Shown here: positions 25,238-35,200 of the stretch, one piece after another
Position numbering within the stretch: position 1 is the stretch's first letter
Layout of the letters: every line of letters starts with the position of its first letter
NCBI RefSeq assembly: GCF_003721565.1
Contig: NZ_RJJE01000009.1
Location: forward strand, 992,934-1,056,933
From: Rufibacter immobilis
GTDB lineage: Bacteria > Bacteroidota > Bacteroidia > Cytophagales > Hymenobacteraceae
Reading direction: 5' to 3'
DNA: 64,000 nt
The notes under the pieces: generated by a model
Seen by the model: the letters and a program-made list of their open reading frames with translations, nothing else
What the model was told of the DNA's origin: nothing
Database searches by the model: none
Position numbers and translations under genes: made by a program

Positions 25238-25900
25238 ATGCGGCGGCTGATTTTATTTTTATGTTTGCTCCCAATCTGGGCGCACGGCGACTGCCAGACC
25301 ATTCAGAGGACTGACACCCCGCGGCGGGTGGCTACACTTGGTGCCAAGCCAAAACCGGGCACCCCAAAAAGCACGGGCTTCAGGCCTAACTATGACAACT
25401 CTGTGAGCATGAAGGCGTTCTATGACCGCATAGAGCAGTTGCCGGAAGACCACCCAGAGGCACTTAAAGCATCTGAGTTCATCTCTAACCCGTTTCTGCT
25501 AGTGGCTGAACCCATGCTGCAGCACTATACCGCCCAAGTGAAAACCAAATGCGCGGTGGTGAAAGACACTGTAGCCAATTTCCATGACACCAGTTACATA
25601 GACACGCTCTTTCAGCTGCACTTTGACTCCAGCACCGTGGAGCTGTACTACCCTTTGTACACCAAACGGTTCCTGCTCTCCTACGCCGACATCAAGAGCC
25701 CTAACCTGGCCCTGAAGAACGGCATCAAAGTGGGCTGCACCCGTCAGGAACTCCTGCAAAAACTCCAGGAATATAAACTGTTCATCAAAGAGCAGAAAAA
25801 TGTGGTGGAAGTCTGTGATCTGGAGCAGAACTCCTGGCTCAGGTTCCATCTAACCAAAGGCAAGGTGAGCAGCATCCAGTATGAAGGATATGTAGACTAA
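25238..25900 (+). CDS. Secreted protein of unknown function, 220 aa
   Basis: N-terminal signal peptide (MRRLILFLCLLPIWAHG, cleavage near residue 17-20). I do not recognise the rest. The mature part has two Cys (KTKCAVV, VCDLEQ) and a C-terminal half of alternating strands (FQLHFDSSTVELYYPL, LLSYADIKS, IKVGCTRQELLQKLQEY, WLRFHLTKGKVSSIQYEGYVD), a pattern common in Bacteroidota periplasmic proteins that carry an SmpA-like KVG.T..EL.. element. A -7-like TAGCTTTG lies at 25164-25171. No operon partner. Confidence 0.75.
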   Translation: MRRLILFLCLLPIWAHGDCQTIQRTDTPRRVATLGAKPKPGTPKSTGFRPNYDNSVSMKAFYDRIEQLPEDHPEALKASEFISNPFLLVAEPMLQHYTAQVKTKCAVVKDTVANFHDTSYIDTLFQLHFDSSTVELYYPLYTKRFLLSYADIKSPNLALKNGIKVGCTRQELLQKLQEYKLFIKEQKNVVEVCDLEQNSWLRFHLTKGKVSSIQYEGYVD

Positions 25901-25931
25901 CCCTTACGTTCAGTACAGGATTATTTTCAGC

Positions 25932-25991
25932 AGATCTATTTCCGTTTAGGGGCGCTTTTTCCAAAAACAGCCCCTAAACGGAAATAGATCT
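25932..25991 (+). repeat. 40-bp palindromic repeat, copy 15, with extended 60-bp palindrome
   Basis: The core (25942-25981; GTTTAGGGGCGCTTTTTCC / AAAAACAGCCCCTAAAC) lies inside a longer inverted repeat: AGATCTATTTCC on the left is exactly mirrored by GGAAATAGATCT on the right. Arms of 21 bp pair perfectly outside the central variable part. Confidence 0.93.
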
Positions 25992-26072
25992 CGTTTTACC
26001 CCCAACAGACCTTTAAGCAGACAATTATAGGGTTGGTTTCCCTTTTCTGCCGCTAATTCCTAACTTCCGAGC

Positions 26073-26744
26073 ATGAACGTAGAAGTAAAACAAACCAAAG
26101 ACGGCTCCACCACGCTTTTTGTCCCTGCCCTGAACGAACACTACCACTCTGTACACGGGGCGCTCCAAGAATCTTTGCACGTTTTCATCAAGATGGGTTT
26201 GCAGGCCGCCTTGGAAACCAGAACGGGGGTACGGGTGCTGGAGGTGGGCTTTGGTACCGGCCTCAACGCGCTGCTCACGCTACAGCATACATTGGCCTCT
26301 GGGGCTACGGTGCACTATACTACGTTAGAAAAGTACCCGCTTACCCCGCAGGTGGTGGCCCAACTGCAGTTTGATAAATTCATCCTCAACCCAGAGCTGC
26401 TGGACTTCTTCGGCCCGCTGCACGCCGCCGCCTGGGAGCAGCCGGTTCCCGTAACGCCGCAGTTCACCCTGCTCAAGCTGGAGACCGACCTGGAAGCCTT
26501 CGCCCCCTCTCCCAACAGCTATGACCTGATTTATTTCGATGCCTTCGCCCCGGAGAAACAACCCCACCTCTGGACCGATGCCATCTTCCAGAAAATGCAC
26601 GACTGCCTGTCCCCCGGCGGCACCCTGGTGACTTACTGCGCCAAAGGAAGCTTTAAAAGAAGCCTCAAAGCAGCTGGCTTTGCCGTGGAGGCGTTACCGG
26701 GCCCTCCCGGCAAAAGGGAAATGACGCGCGGCGTGAAAGCCTAG
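26073..26744 (+). CDS. mnmD: tRNA mnm5s2U34 methyltransferase, stand-alone MnmD
   Basis: Transfers methyl from SAM to 5-aminomethyl-2-thiouridine at the tRNA wobble position, the last step in mnm5s2U synthesis. 223 residues, corresponding to only the methyltransferase domain of E. coli MnmC. Motifs: SAM-binding LEVGFGTGLNALLT (56-69), DAFAPEKQPHLWT (the MnmD/MnmC signature) and PGPPGKREMTRG at the C-terminus. The N-terminal HYHSVHGALQESLHVFI is also typical. The FAD oxidase half of MnmC is absent, usual for Bacteroidota. Cytoplasmic, monocistronic. Confidence 0.93.
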   Translation: MNVEVKQTKDGSTTLFVPALNEHYHSVHGALQESLHVFIKMGLQAALETRTGVRVLEVGFGTGLNALLTLQHTLASGATVHYTTLEKYPLTPQVVAQLQFDKFILNPELLDFFGPLHAAAWEQPVPVTPQFTLLKLETDLEAFAPSPNSYDLIYFDAFAPEKQPHLWTDAIFQKMHDCLSPGGTLVTYCAKGSFKRSLKAAGFAVEALPGPPGKREMTRGVKA

Positions 26745-26838
26745 CGCACTCTTTACTATAAGCCGCTGTGCCAACAGGCTGCTTAATACCCCGTTGTTTC
26801 GTATCTTCCAGCTTCCAAACTAACAGATACCCCTTTAC

Positions 26839-29343
26839 ATGAGAATCTTTTACCTGTTGGCAGCCCTTCTGCTGACATGCCAGGTAGGCCATGCCCAATC
26901 TGGCCCCTCCAAAGCCAATTACCAAATGGCCGCCCGCTTCTCCCCTAAGAAACTGGAGAAGCTCATCTTCACTACCAGCCTAGACCCGCACTGGCTCAAG
27001 CAGACCGACCGTTTCTGGTACATGTATGAGTCTTCTAACGGCAAGAACTGGTATATAGTAGACCCCGCCACCAAGTCTAAGCAGGCTATTTTCAACACAG
27101 ACCAATTGGCCGCCGCTATCACCATGGTAGTGCGCGACCCGTTTGATGCCCAGCATCTTCCCCTAGAGAACCTCAAGTTCACGGCAGACGAGAAGAACGT
27201 GCAGTTTGAGGTGAAGAGCACCATTGACCAAGTGAAGAAAGACCGCATTGACAAGAAGGCCGCCGACTCTCTGGAGAAGAAGACCTTCTATTTTCAGTAC
27301 AACTTGGCTACCCGCAAGCTCACGGAGCTGAAAGACTACGAGAAGCCTAAACAGAAGCCACGGTGGGCCTCTATCTCGCCAGACCAGAAGTTTGTGGTCT
27401 TCGCCAAAGAACATAACCTCTACTGGATGGACCGCGCCAACTATGAGAAGGCCCTCAAGAACGAGAAAGATTCTACCATTGTAGAAACCAAGTTTACCAC
27501 CGATGGGGTGGAGAACTACAGCTACGGCGATAACAGCGGCGAGACCAACGTGGAGCGGGAGAAAAACAGGAAGAACCGCAAGCCCGCGTTCATCATGTGG
27601 TCCCCAGACTCTAAGTACTTTATCATGACTCGCACAGATGCCCGCAAGGTGAAAGACCTGTGGGTGCTGCATAACACCGCCGCCGGCAGACCTGCCCTGG
27701 AGACGTATAAGTACCACATGCCCGGCGAGAAGGAAGCGCCCATCAGAGAGCTGTTGCTGTTCAACTTTGCAGATAAAACGTCTAAGAAAATCAGCACTAC
27801 CGCTTTCAAAGACCAGGAAATATCTGTGTGGCCGGCGCCCGCCAAGCAAAGCTCCCGCGATGATGAATTTAGGGCAAGCCTATGGCACGGCACCAATCAG
27901 AAAGTGTACTTCACCCGTACCAGCCGAGACCTGAAAAAGATTGACGTACTGGTGCTGGACGTACCATCGGGAACCGTAAAACCCCTTATTGAGGAACGCT
28001 TCAATACCTACGTGGAAGTAAGCCGCGTGGGCCTGGTGAACGGCGGCAACGAGCTCATCCACTGGTCTGAGCGCGACGGCTGGGGACATTTCTACCTCTA
28101 TGACGGCAACGGAAAGTTCAAAAACCAGATCACCTCGGGTTCCTATCATTGCGAAGAGATCATTGGCATTGATGACAAAGCCCGCGTGCTCTATTTTACC
28201 GCCAACGGCCGCGAAGCCAAGGAAGACCCATATTACCTGCACCTCTACCGCATCAACTTTGACGGCTCGGGCCTTAAGCTCCTGAACAGCGGCAATTTTG
28301 ACCACCAAGTGAGCATGAGCGACAGCCGCAAGTTCTTCGTGAATAATTCATCGCGGGTGAACACGGTGCCCAAGACTGCGCTTTACAACCAGAACGGCAA
28401 GAAAGTGATGGATCTGGAAACGGCAGATTTGTCCCGCCTGCTGGCCACGCCGTACAAATTTCCGGAGCCTTTCACCGTGAAAGCAGATGACGGCATCACC
28501 GACCTGTACGGGGTCATGTACAAGCCCTTTGACTTTGACTCCACCAAGAAGTACCCAGTCATTGAATACGTGTACCCCGGTCCGCAGACCGAGGCCGTGA
28601 ACAAAGCCTTTGGCCGCAGCATGGACCGCATTGACCGTCTGGCGCAGTTGGGTTTCATTGTAGTCACCGTGGGGAACCGCGGCGGCCACCCGGCCCGTTC
28701 CAAGTGGTACCACACCTACGGCTACGGCAACCTGCGTGACTACGGCCTCGCCGATAAAAAAGCCACGCTTGAGCAGCTCGCAGACCGCCATCCGTTCATT
28801 GATCTCAGCCGCGTGGGCATAACCGGTCACTCCGGCGGGGGCTTCATGTCTACGGCCGCCATGCTGGTGTACCCAGATTTCTTCAAAGTGGCAGTGTCTG
28901 GTGCCGGAAACCATGAGAACAGCATTTACAACCGCTGGTGGTCTGAGAAACACCATGGCGTTAAAGAAGTGATTTCCGCCAAAGGCGATACCACCTTCCA
29001 ATACTCCATTGATAAAAACGCCGATCTGGCCAAGAACCTGAAAGGGAACCTCCTGCTGGTGACCGGCGACGTGGACAACAACGTGCACCCGGCCAACACC
29101 ATCAGGATGGCAGACGCGCTCATCAAAGCCAACAAACGGTTCGATTTTATCCTGATGCCGGGGCAACGCCACGGTTTCGGGAACATGACCGAGTACTTCT
29201 TCTGGATGATGGGCGATTACTTCAGCAAACACCTGCTGGGCGACTACTCCCAAACCGTGGACATCACTGAGATGAACCGCGAGATTGAGCTCACCAACAA
29301 AAAACCTCAGTCTACCAGAGCCGCCGAACCGGAAGCAGAATAA
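26839..29343 (+). CDS. Dipeptidyl-peptidase IV-like S9 serine peptidase
   Basis: 834 residues with a signal peptide (ending GHAQ, about residue 20). Residues 80-530 form the DPPIV-type beta-propeller (WYIVDPATK, RWASISPDQKFVVFAKEHNLYWMD, IMWSPDSKYFIMTR); the C-terminal alpha/beta hydrolase has Ser665 (GHSGGG), Asp746 (GDVDNNVH) and His778 (QRHGFG), a full triad. Expected to release dipeptides, often X-Pro, from peptide N-termini in the periplasm or at the surface. The spacing after Ser (GGGFMSTAAM) and length fit the S9B/DPP group. Monocistronic, with a strong terminator. Confidence 0.93.
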   Translation: MRIFYLLAALLLTCQVGHAQSGPSKANYQMAARFSPKKLEKLIFTTSLDPHWLKQTDRFWYMYESSNGKNWYIVDPATKSKQAIFNTDQLAAAITMVVRDPFDAQHLPLENLKFTADEKNVQFEVKSTIDQVKKDRIDKKAADSLEKKTFYFQYNLATRKLTELKDYEKPKQKPRWASISPDQKFVVFAKEHNLYWMDRANYEKALKNEKDSTIVETKFTTDGVENYSYGDNSGETNVEREKNRKNRKPAFIMWSPDSKYFIMTRTDARKVKDLWVLHNTAAGRPALETYKYHMPGEKEAPIRELLLFNFADKTSKKISTTAFKDQEISVWPAPAKQSSRDDEFRASLWHGTNQKVYFTRTSRDLKKIDVLVLDVPSGTVKPLIEERFNTYVEVSRVGLVNGGNELIHWSERDGWGHFYLYDGNGKFKNQITSGSYHCEEIIGIDDKARVLYFTANGREAKEDPYYLHLYRINFDGSGLKLLNSGNFDHQVSMSDSRKFFVNNSSRVNTVPKTALYNQNGKKVMDLETADLSRLLATPYKFPEPFTVKADDGITDLYGVMYKPFDFDSTKKYPVIEYVYPGPQTEAVNKAFGRSMDRIDRLAQLGFIVVTVGNRGGHPARSKWYHTYGYGNLRDYGLADKKATLEQLADRHPFIDLSRVGITGHSGGGFMSTAAMLVYPDFFKVAVSGAGNHENSIYNRWWSEKHHGVKEVISAKGDTTFQYSIDKNADLAKNLKGNLLLVTGDVDNNVHPANTIRMADALIKANKRFDFILMPGQRHGFGNMTEYFFWMMGDYFSKHLLGDYSQTVDITEMNREIELTNKKPQSTRAAEPEAE

Positions 29344-29368
29344 CTAAAACTCTCCTCTGAAAAGAAAA

Positions 29369-29400
29369 GAAGCCGCGACCCAAAAAACAGTCGCGGCTTC
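29369..29400 (+). terminator. Terminator of the S9 peptidase gene
   Basis: 11-bp perfect stem (29369-29379 with 29390-29400) extendable by two base pairs, T-rich tail. Confidence 0.88.
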
Positions 29401-29445
29401 TTCCTTTTATTCTCTCTCTACCAATACTACGTGCTACAGGATTTT

Positions 29446-29485
29446 CCGTTTAGCGGCTCTTTTTCCAAAAAGAGGCCCTAAACGG
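29446..29485 (+). repeat. 40-bp palindromic intergenic repeat, copy 16
   Basis: CCGTTTAGCGGCTCTTTTTCC / AAAAAGAGGCCCTAAACGG; the pairing extends outward by AAAs (TTTCC.../...GGAAA). Confidence 0.9.
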
Positions 29486-29558
29486 AAATACTGCTCCAGA
29501 GCTCCAATATAACTCAGGGTGAGTCAGGAAAACTTACTGGCCTCTAGACGCAGAGTTT

Positions 29559-29598
29559 GCGTTTAGAGGCCGTTTTTCATAAATCTTGCCTAAACCAG
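29559..29598 (+). repeat. 40-bp palindromic intergenic repeat, copy 17
   Basis: Second copy in the same 331-bp gap: GTTTAGAGGCCGTTTTTC, right arm eroded (TTGCCTAAACCAG). The left arm can instead pair with GGCCTCTAGACGC at 29539-29551, giving an alternative hairpin. Confidence 0.87.
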
Positions 29599-29674
29599 TT
29601 TTCGCTCTTTGTCATCTATGAATCTTATTCTCACGTATGAGGGGCATTCTATTTCTTCGCGCAAAGAACCTACT

Positions 29675-30262
29675 ATGAAAAGACGTATACCCGCTTTTTT
29701 TCTCCTGGCCCTGTTGTTTTCCTGCACCAGAGACAATACCGCCCAATATGAGACCAACCCGGTGGCGGAGCAGGTGGTAGACGCCAGCCCCACGGTTTCC
29801 TTTACCGGTTTCGCGGCGGAGCTGCCCGCGCTTGTGTTGCCGTTCAAGGCCACCTGTGCCTTTGACTATACCTTAGGCTCACGGCTAGACACCACGGCCG
29901 CCACCAATTACCTGAAGCCCCACGAGCTGCCTTACCGGCGCTTATCCGTCAACAAAAACGTGACGGCGCTCCTGGTGCTTTTCCCCGCCGATGAAACCCT
30001 GCCCCGCCTCCGGACCTACAGCCCGAACGGCACCATCTTGGATGAGCAGGACCTTAAATTCAACCCCTGCGGCGAGGAGCCGGGATTTCAGCACAGCGAG
30101 CAGTACACCATCCGAAAGGATTTCACTATTGAGCACGTGGACAGCACCATCCGCTGGCAATTTGACCCACAGTACCGCGAGCTCCCCAACACCAGAAAAC
30201 TTACCGTTACCCGCAAACGGTTCAAGATCTCCCCTTCGGGGGAAATCACCCAGGTAAAATAA
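29675..30262 (+). CDS. Lipoprotein of unknown function, 195 aa
   Basis: Lipoprotein signal MKRRIPAFFLLALLFSC (Cys17) from the ATG at 29675; the in-frame extension to 29609 would hide it. The mature part is beta-rich with two Cys (FKATCAFDY, KFNPCGEEPG) that may pair. I do not recognise the family. It is followed 60 bp later by the SRPBCC gene on the same strand without a terminator between, so the two may be co-transcribed. Confidence 0.75.
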   Translation: MKRRIPAFFLLALLFSCTRDNTAQYETNPVAEQVVDASPTVSFTGFAAELPALVLPFKATCAFDYTLGSRLDTTAATNYLKPHELPYRRLSVNKNVTALLVLFPADETLPRLRTYSPNGTILDEQDLKFNPCGEEPGFQHSEQYTIRKDFTIEHVDSTIRWQFDPQYRELPNTRKLTVTRKRFKISPSGEITQVK

Positions 30263-30322
30263 CCTGGAGGCGTGCGCGTAAGCCAAACAGTTTTTACCTT
30301 CGTCTAACTGTCTGTTCATTCT

Positions 30323-30706
30323 ATGAAAGATTTCAAAAAATACTACACCCTTCCGGCCACCCCGGAAGAAGTTTACATTGCCCTCACCAACCCCATCACA
30401 CTGGAGATCTGGACCGGCGACAAGGCCGAAATGTCTACCCAGCCCGGCTCTGAGTTCTCGCTCTGGGACGGCAGCATTGTGGGCAAGAATCTGGAGTTTG
30501 AGGAAAACAAAAAGATTGTCCAGCACTGGTACTTTGAAGGCGAACCCGAAGACTCCATTGTCACCATCAAGCTCCACCCCCACAAGCAGGGCTGCTCCAT
30601 GGAAGTGAAGCAAACCAACATCCCAGACGAAGCCTACGAAGACTTGGCTGAAGGCTGGGACGAAAGCTACGCCGGCGCCCTATTGGCCTTCTTTGAGGAG
30701 CAGTAA
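30323..30706 (+). CDS. SRPBCC / AHSA1-like small ligand-binding protein
   Basis: 127 residues, single START/Bet v1-like domain of the AHSA1 type: KKYYTLPATPEEVYIALTNPITLEIWTG at the N-terminus, SLWDGSIVGKNLEFEENKKIVQHWYF in the middle and a C-terminal helix WDESYAGALLAFFEEQ. The family binds hydrophobic ligands or Hsp90-type partners; the ligand here is unknown. Cytoplasmic. Repeat copy 18 follows immediately after the stop codon. Confidence 0.88.
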   Translation: MKDFKKYYTLPATPEEVYIALTNPITLEIWTGDKAEMSTQPGSEFSLWDGSIVGKNLEFEENKKIVQHWYFEGEPEDSIVTIKLHPHKQGCSMEVKQTNIPDEAYEDLAEGWDESYAGALLAFFEEQ

Positions 30707-30746
30707 GCGTTTAGGGGCCGTTTTTCTTAAAACAGGCCCAAAACAG
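30707..30746 (+). repeat. 40-bp palindromic intergenic repeat, copy 18
   Basis: GTTTAGGGGCCGTTTTTC / AAAACAGGCCCAAAACAG. Starts on the base after the SRPBCC stop codon; its AAAACAG end is the first arm of the next terminator. Confidence 0.9.
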
Positions 30747-30780
30747 GAAAGGCCGGTATACTACCGGCCTTTCCTGTTTT
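30740..30780. terminator. Bidirectional terminator, SRPBCC gene / susD
   Basis: 17-bp perfect stem (30740-30756 with 30764-30780); A/T-flanked on both sides between convergent genes. Shares seven bases with repeat copy 18. Confidence 0.88.
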
Positions 30781-30801
30781 CTTGAGGATCTGGAATAAAA
30801 A

Positions 30802-32190
30802 TCAGTTTTTATCCCACCACACTTTGCCGTACAACCCGTCTGTGCCGCCTAAGCGTTGTAGTGCGGCTTTGTAATTGGCCGTGTTGTTAGCGGCCTCCTG
30901 TGCAGGGTACATCAACCTGGTTGGGATTGCTTTATCACTGGGCATGATCAGATTAGCAGGGAAACCCGTTCTTCTCCACTCCGCCCAGGCTTCATAGCCG
31001 TGCATGAAGAGGTGAATATACCGCTGCGTACCAATTTGTTCCAATGCTGTAGCAGGGTTGTAAGCAATGGTAGGCTGCTGCAAAAAGGCACCGGCTCCGG
31101 CATCACTCCCTGTCCATTGTTTAAGAGATTGTTTGATAGCCTCTTCATAGTTGGTTTTGGCTTCAACATCACTTCCGGTTATCCAGCCGCGTTTGGCCGC
31201 CTCAGCTTTGGCAAACAATACCTGGGCATACGTTACCAGATAGACCGGGGCATCTTGTTTCCAGATATCAGAGCCCAGCATGGCATACTCTGCCGGGGCT
31301 CCTCCTTCCAGTTTCCCAAATTTAAGCCCTACATACTCTCCTTTTTCATTAGGGTCTGCATACACCGCCAAACGTGGGTCTGAAGTAGGTTTCATGGTAT
31401 TTACGAGGGTTTCGCTTAAGGCCCACCATAACCGTTTCTGCCTACCAACCTGACTGTACCAGTAATTTTCATTTGCTACTACCCCCAGGTGCTTAAAGGT
31501 GAAGTTGTCTTCATTGGAGGTCATGACACCAGCTGCCAAGGCTTTGTTAAACTCTTCTTTGCCTTTGGTGGCGTTTACTTCTGACAGCCTGAGAGCCATC
31601 AAAAGGCGAATTGTGTTCCCTAACTTTTTCCATTTGTCTACTTTACCTCCGTAGATAATATCATTAGCTATATCTCCAGCTACAAAGCCTTGGTTGGCAC
31701 TGTCCAGTAATACAAAAAGACTATTATAAATACTTTCCTGGGTATCATAAGCAGGTGAGAAGTTATTTAGCCCAGTTAAAGCTTGGCTAAAAGGAACATC
31801 TCCCCATCTATCAGTGATATTCCAGAAGTAATAAGCTTTCAGGACTTTCGCAACGGCTTTCTGGTTCGCCACCGGCCCTTCTTTCGCATCTAAATCATCT
31901 GCCTTGATCACTTCCTCCAGGTTCATCAAAGGATCTGAGTAGAGCCCGTAAAAACTGGTGGCTCCCTCTGGATAAAGCGAACCGCCCGGGAATTGGGTCT
32001 CAGACAGATACTGCGCCATGAATTCACCCTGCGGCGAGGAGCTGAGCCCTGGCAGCGAAAGCATGGCATTGGCCAATAATTGTCCGCCAGAGGCCTGGCT
32101 TGGTTTATTTGGATTAATGTTGATGTCTTCGTCAAACTCACAACCAGACAGGGCCAGGCAGACTACTAAAAACAGATATATTCTCTTCAT
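30802..32190 (-). CDS. SusD/RagB-family outer-membrane lipoprotein
   Basis: 462 residues with lipobox LALSGC (Cys17). TPR-like all-helical SusD fold of the SusD-like_2 type: LLANAMLSLPGLSSSPQGEFMAQYLSET near the N-terminus, KAYYFWNITDRWGDVPFSQALTG, and the C-terminal YIHLFMHGYEAWAEWRRTGFP. It caps the TonB-dependent transporter encoded just upstream (12 bp gap, same strand) and captures the nutrient at the surface. No glycoside hydrolase, peptidase, ECF sigma or AraC/HTCS regulator is adjacent, so the substrate cannot be inferred. Confidence 0.93.
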   Translation of the reverse strand: MKRIYLFLVVCLALSGCEFDEDININPNKPSQASGGQLLANAMLSLPGLSSSPQGEFMAQYLSETQFPGGSLYPEGATSFYGLYSDPLMNLEEVIKADDLDAKEGPVANQKAVAKVLKAYYFWNITDRWGDVPFSQALTGLNNFSPAYDTQESIYNSLFVLLDSANQGFVAGDIANDIIYGGKVDKWKKLGNTIRLLMALRLSEVNATKGKEEFNKALAAGVMTSNEDNFTFKHLGVVANENYWYSQVGRQKRLWWALSETLVNTMKPTSDPRLAVYADPNEKGEYVGLKFGKLEGGAPAEYAMLGSDIWKQDAPVYLVTYAQVLFAKAEAAKRGWITGSDVEAKTNYEEAIKQSLKQWTGSDAGAGAFLQQPTIAYNPATALEQIGTQRYIHLFMHGYEAWAEWRRTGFPANLIMPSDKAIPTRLMYPAQEAANNTANYKAALQRLGGTDGLYGKVWWDKN

Positions 32191-32202
32191 GGTCTTCTCT
32201 AA

Positions 32203-35200
32203 TTAAAAGGTGATGTTCAGGTTAACCCCATAAGACCGAACAGTATTCAGTCCTCCGGTCTCTAACCAGCTAAAGGAAGAGGCACCTGTGGCCAATTCTG
32301 CAGGATTCAAGCCGTCTGGCGCTTTTTGCCAAATCATGGCTGGATTGCGGGCAATGAAGGCGATGCCTACTCTCTCAAAAGGTAATTTCCCTAAGGCGGT
32401 TCTTGACAAAGTATAGCCTAATCTCACCTCACGCAGTCTGATGTAGGAGGCGTCATACAGCCATTCCTCATAGACCCGTGTACCAATGGTAGTTCTGTAA
32501 TAAGTCTTGGCATCTACAAATCCGTTGAACTCCTGCCCAGAAACATCTACTCCATTGATTTTGACGCCAGGCCCGTAAATGCCATTTACTTTTACTCCTC
32601 CTCCTTCAGCCAGAGGATCGCGTACGTTCTTGCCATTTTCATTGATAGCGGCGGTTTCAGGGGCTAAGCCTGCTTTTACCGCCAGCATCCTGGACCAGCT
32701 GAAGAACTGCCCGCCCAACTGGTAGTCAATCATAGCGCCCAGATCAAATTGCCCAAACCGGAAAGTATTCTGAAAACCTCCGGTGGCGTCTGGCAATACA
32801 GTTCCAAAGTTATGGGTAGCCGTGGTGTACAGGGGCTGGTTATTGCTGCCCAGCAAAACTTTGCCAGTGGCTTCATCGCGCTGGTAAGCCTGTCCTACAA
32901 TGGTCCCAAAAGGTTGCCCCACGGTTGAATACAGATACATAGACACGCCACTGTAGCTGTTGGACTCAATCAGGCGTGAATCAAGGCCAGGATAAAGTTC
33001 TTTCACGGTGCCTCTGTTTCTAGCCAGGTTGAAAGCCACATCCCAGGAGAATTTCCCTGTTTGCAGCGGGGTTCCGGTAAGAGCTACTTCTATGCCTCGG
33101 TTCACCATAAGCCCGGCATTCACATAAGCAGAGGTATAGCCACTGGCACCAGACACGTTGAGCGCAATCACATCATCTCTGTTGCGCTGCTGGTAGTAGG
33201 TAAAGTCTGCCCCCAAACGCCCGTTGAAGAACTTCAAATCCACTCCCAGTTCATAAGAGGTGGCAAAGGAAGGCTTGATATCAGGATTATTTAAGACATC
33301 TGGCACATAGGAAGTATTGGTGGTGCCGCTTTCATTGCCGTACAAACCGCCTACTTCATAGTTTAAGGAAGTGGCATACACGGCAACATCATTCCCCGCC
33401 TGAGCATAGCTTGCTCTCAGCTTTCCAAAGGAAAGAGGCTTCCAGTTCAGCAGTTCACTAAACACGAATGAACCAGATACCGAGGGATAGTAATAAGGGT
33501 CAGACAGGGTGGAGGAATGGTCTCTGCGTACGGAGAAGTCTATGAAATAGGTGTCTTTGTACCCTATGGTAGCCATCCCGTAGACGCTCTGCAGCTTCTT
33601 TCTCAATAAATAGGAAGGATAGTCTTCCCGCCCGCTGGTAGGGCGCTCCCGGGAGGCACCAATGTTATAAAACCCTGGGCTTGATAAACCACCGGCAGTA
33701 GCCTGTGACAGAAACGTGTAATGCCGGTCATATAAATTGGCCCCCAGGTTTACGTTGAAAGAAAAATCGTTCAGATCTTTTGTGTACTGCGCCAAAAACT
33801 CATAGTTCATCTCTCTGTTCTGGTACTTGGCCACAGAATAGCCGTCTTCGTACCTGCCGCCGGCAGCCTCTTTATGCTCAATGTTCTGGGTGAACATATC
33901 TGAACGGACAAAACCGCTCAGTTTTAATTCTGGCAACACTTGGTAAGTTAAGCCTACATCGCCAAAGAAGCGTTCCCGATTATCACTGTTGATATTCTCA
34001 TAGGCTTCAAAGTAAGGGTTGTTCCAATCTACAGGCTCAGGGTCAGTAATCACCCCTTCCGCAGTAGGCCGGTTGGTGTTCCAGTGGTAAAAAGTACCGT
34101 CAGAATATTTATAGTTCTTCAACCTTTTCATGTCAAGGTTGCGCTGAAACCATTGGGTAAAGTTTCGGGAGCCTTCATAATACCCTTGCGAAGGGCGCTG
34201 CCCATTGTTATTCGCGTAGTTGAAATTAGTGGAAACGCTTACCTTTTTACTAAGGTCCAGCGAAGCGCTAACGCCCAGGTTATTTCTTTTAAGCCACGTG
34301 TTGGGTTCCACCCCTTCAATATAAGTGTTGTTATAGCTTAAGCGGAAGGTAGAATTTTCATTACCACCGGCAACACTTACCCCGTTGTTGAGGTTAAACC
34401 CGGTTTCAAAGAAATCTCTGATGTTATCTGGGTGTGCCACAAACGGTTCCAATTGGCCATACATTGGGTCTTGCGGGTAGAAACTGTGCATGTGGCGCAC
34501 ATTGGTTCCATCCATCTTAGGCCCCCAGCTTTCATCTGTTCCGTCTACGTATTTCTGTCCGTTGGCAAGTGTCCGGAACGTTTGGGTTGATCCGCCACCG
34601 TAGAGGTTCTGCATAGGCATTAAGTTGCCCACTTTCTCAAGAGAGAAGGCAGAATTCAACTGCACCACTACTTTTTTAGGGCCTTTGCTTCCTTTTTTGG
34701 TCGTGATCATAATGACACCGTATTGCCCACGGATACCATACAGGGCAGAAGCGGTAGGGCCCTTGAGCACATTGACAGATTCAATGTCTTCTGGGTTGAT
34801 GTCTTGGGCTAGGTTTCCGTAATCTGCTCCGTTTCTGCCTGCAAAGTTGGCGTTTGAGATAGGAGTTCCATCTATCACTACCAAAGGTTGCCCACCACCA
34901 GTTACGGAGTTTACCCCACGTATCTGGATCTTTTGCGTACCGCCCATGCTTGCCCCAGAAGAGCCTGCCACCTGTACCCCTGCCACTTTACCGGCCAGAG
35001 ACCCCAGCACGTTCTGTTCTTTGGTGAAGGTTAGGTTCTCCCCCTTCACTTCCTGCGTAGAGTAGCCCAAAGACCTTTCGCTTCGCTCAATCCCCAAAGC
35101 CGTGACCACAACTTCGCCCAGCTGCTTTGCGTCTGGCGCCAGAACCACGTTCATAGTAGTCTGTCCAGACACGGGCACTTCTTTGGGAAGATACCCCAGG

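Noticed and set aside
28348-29253. 301-codon open frame antisense to the S9 peptidase
   Set aside because: No domain similarity; the opposite frame carries the catalytic triad.
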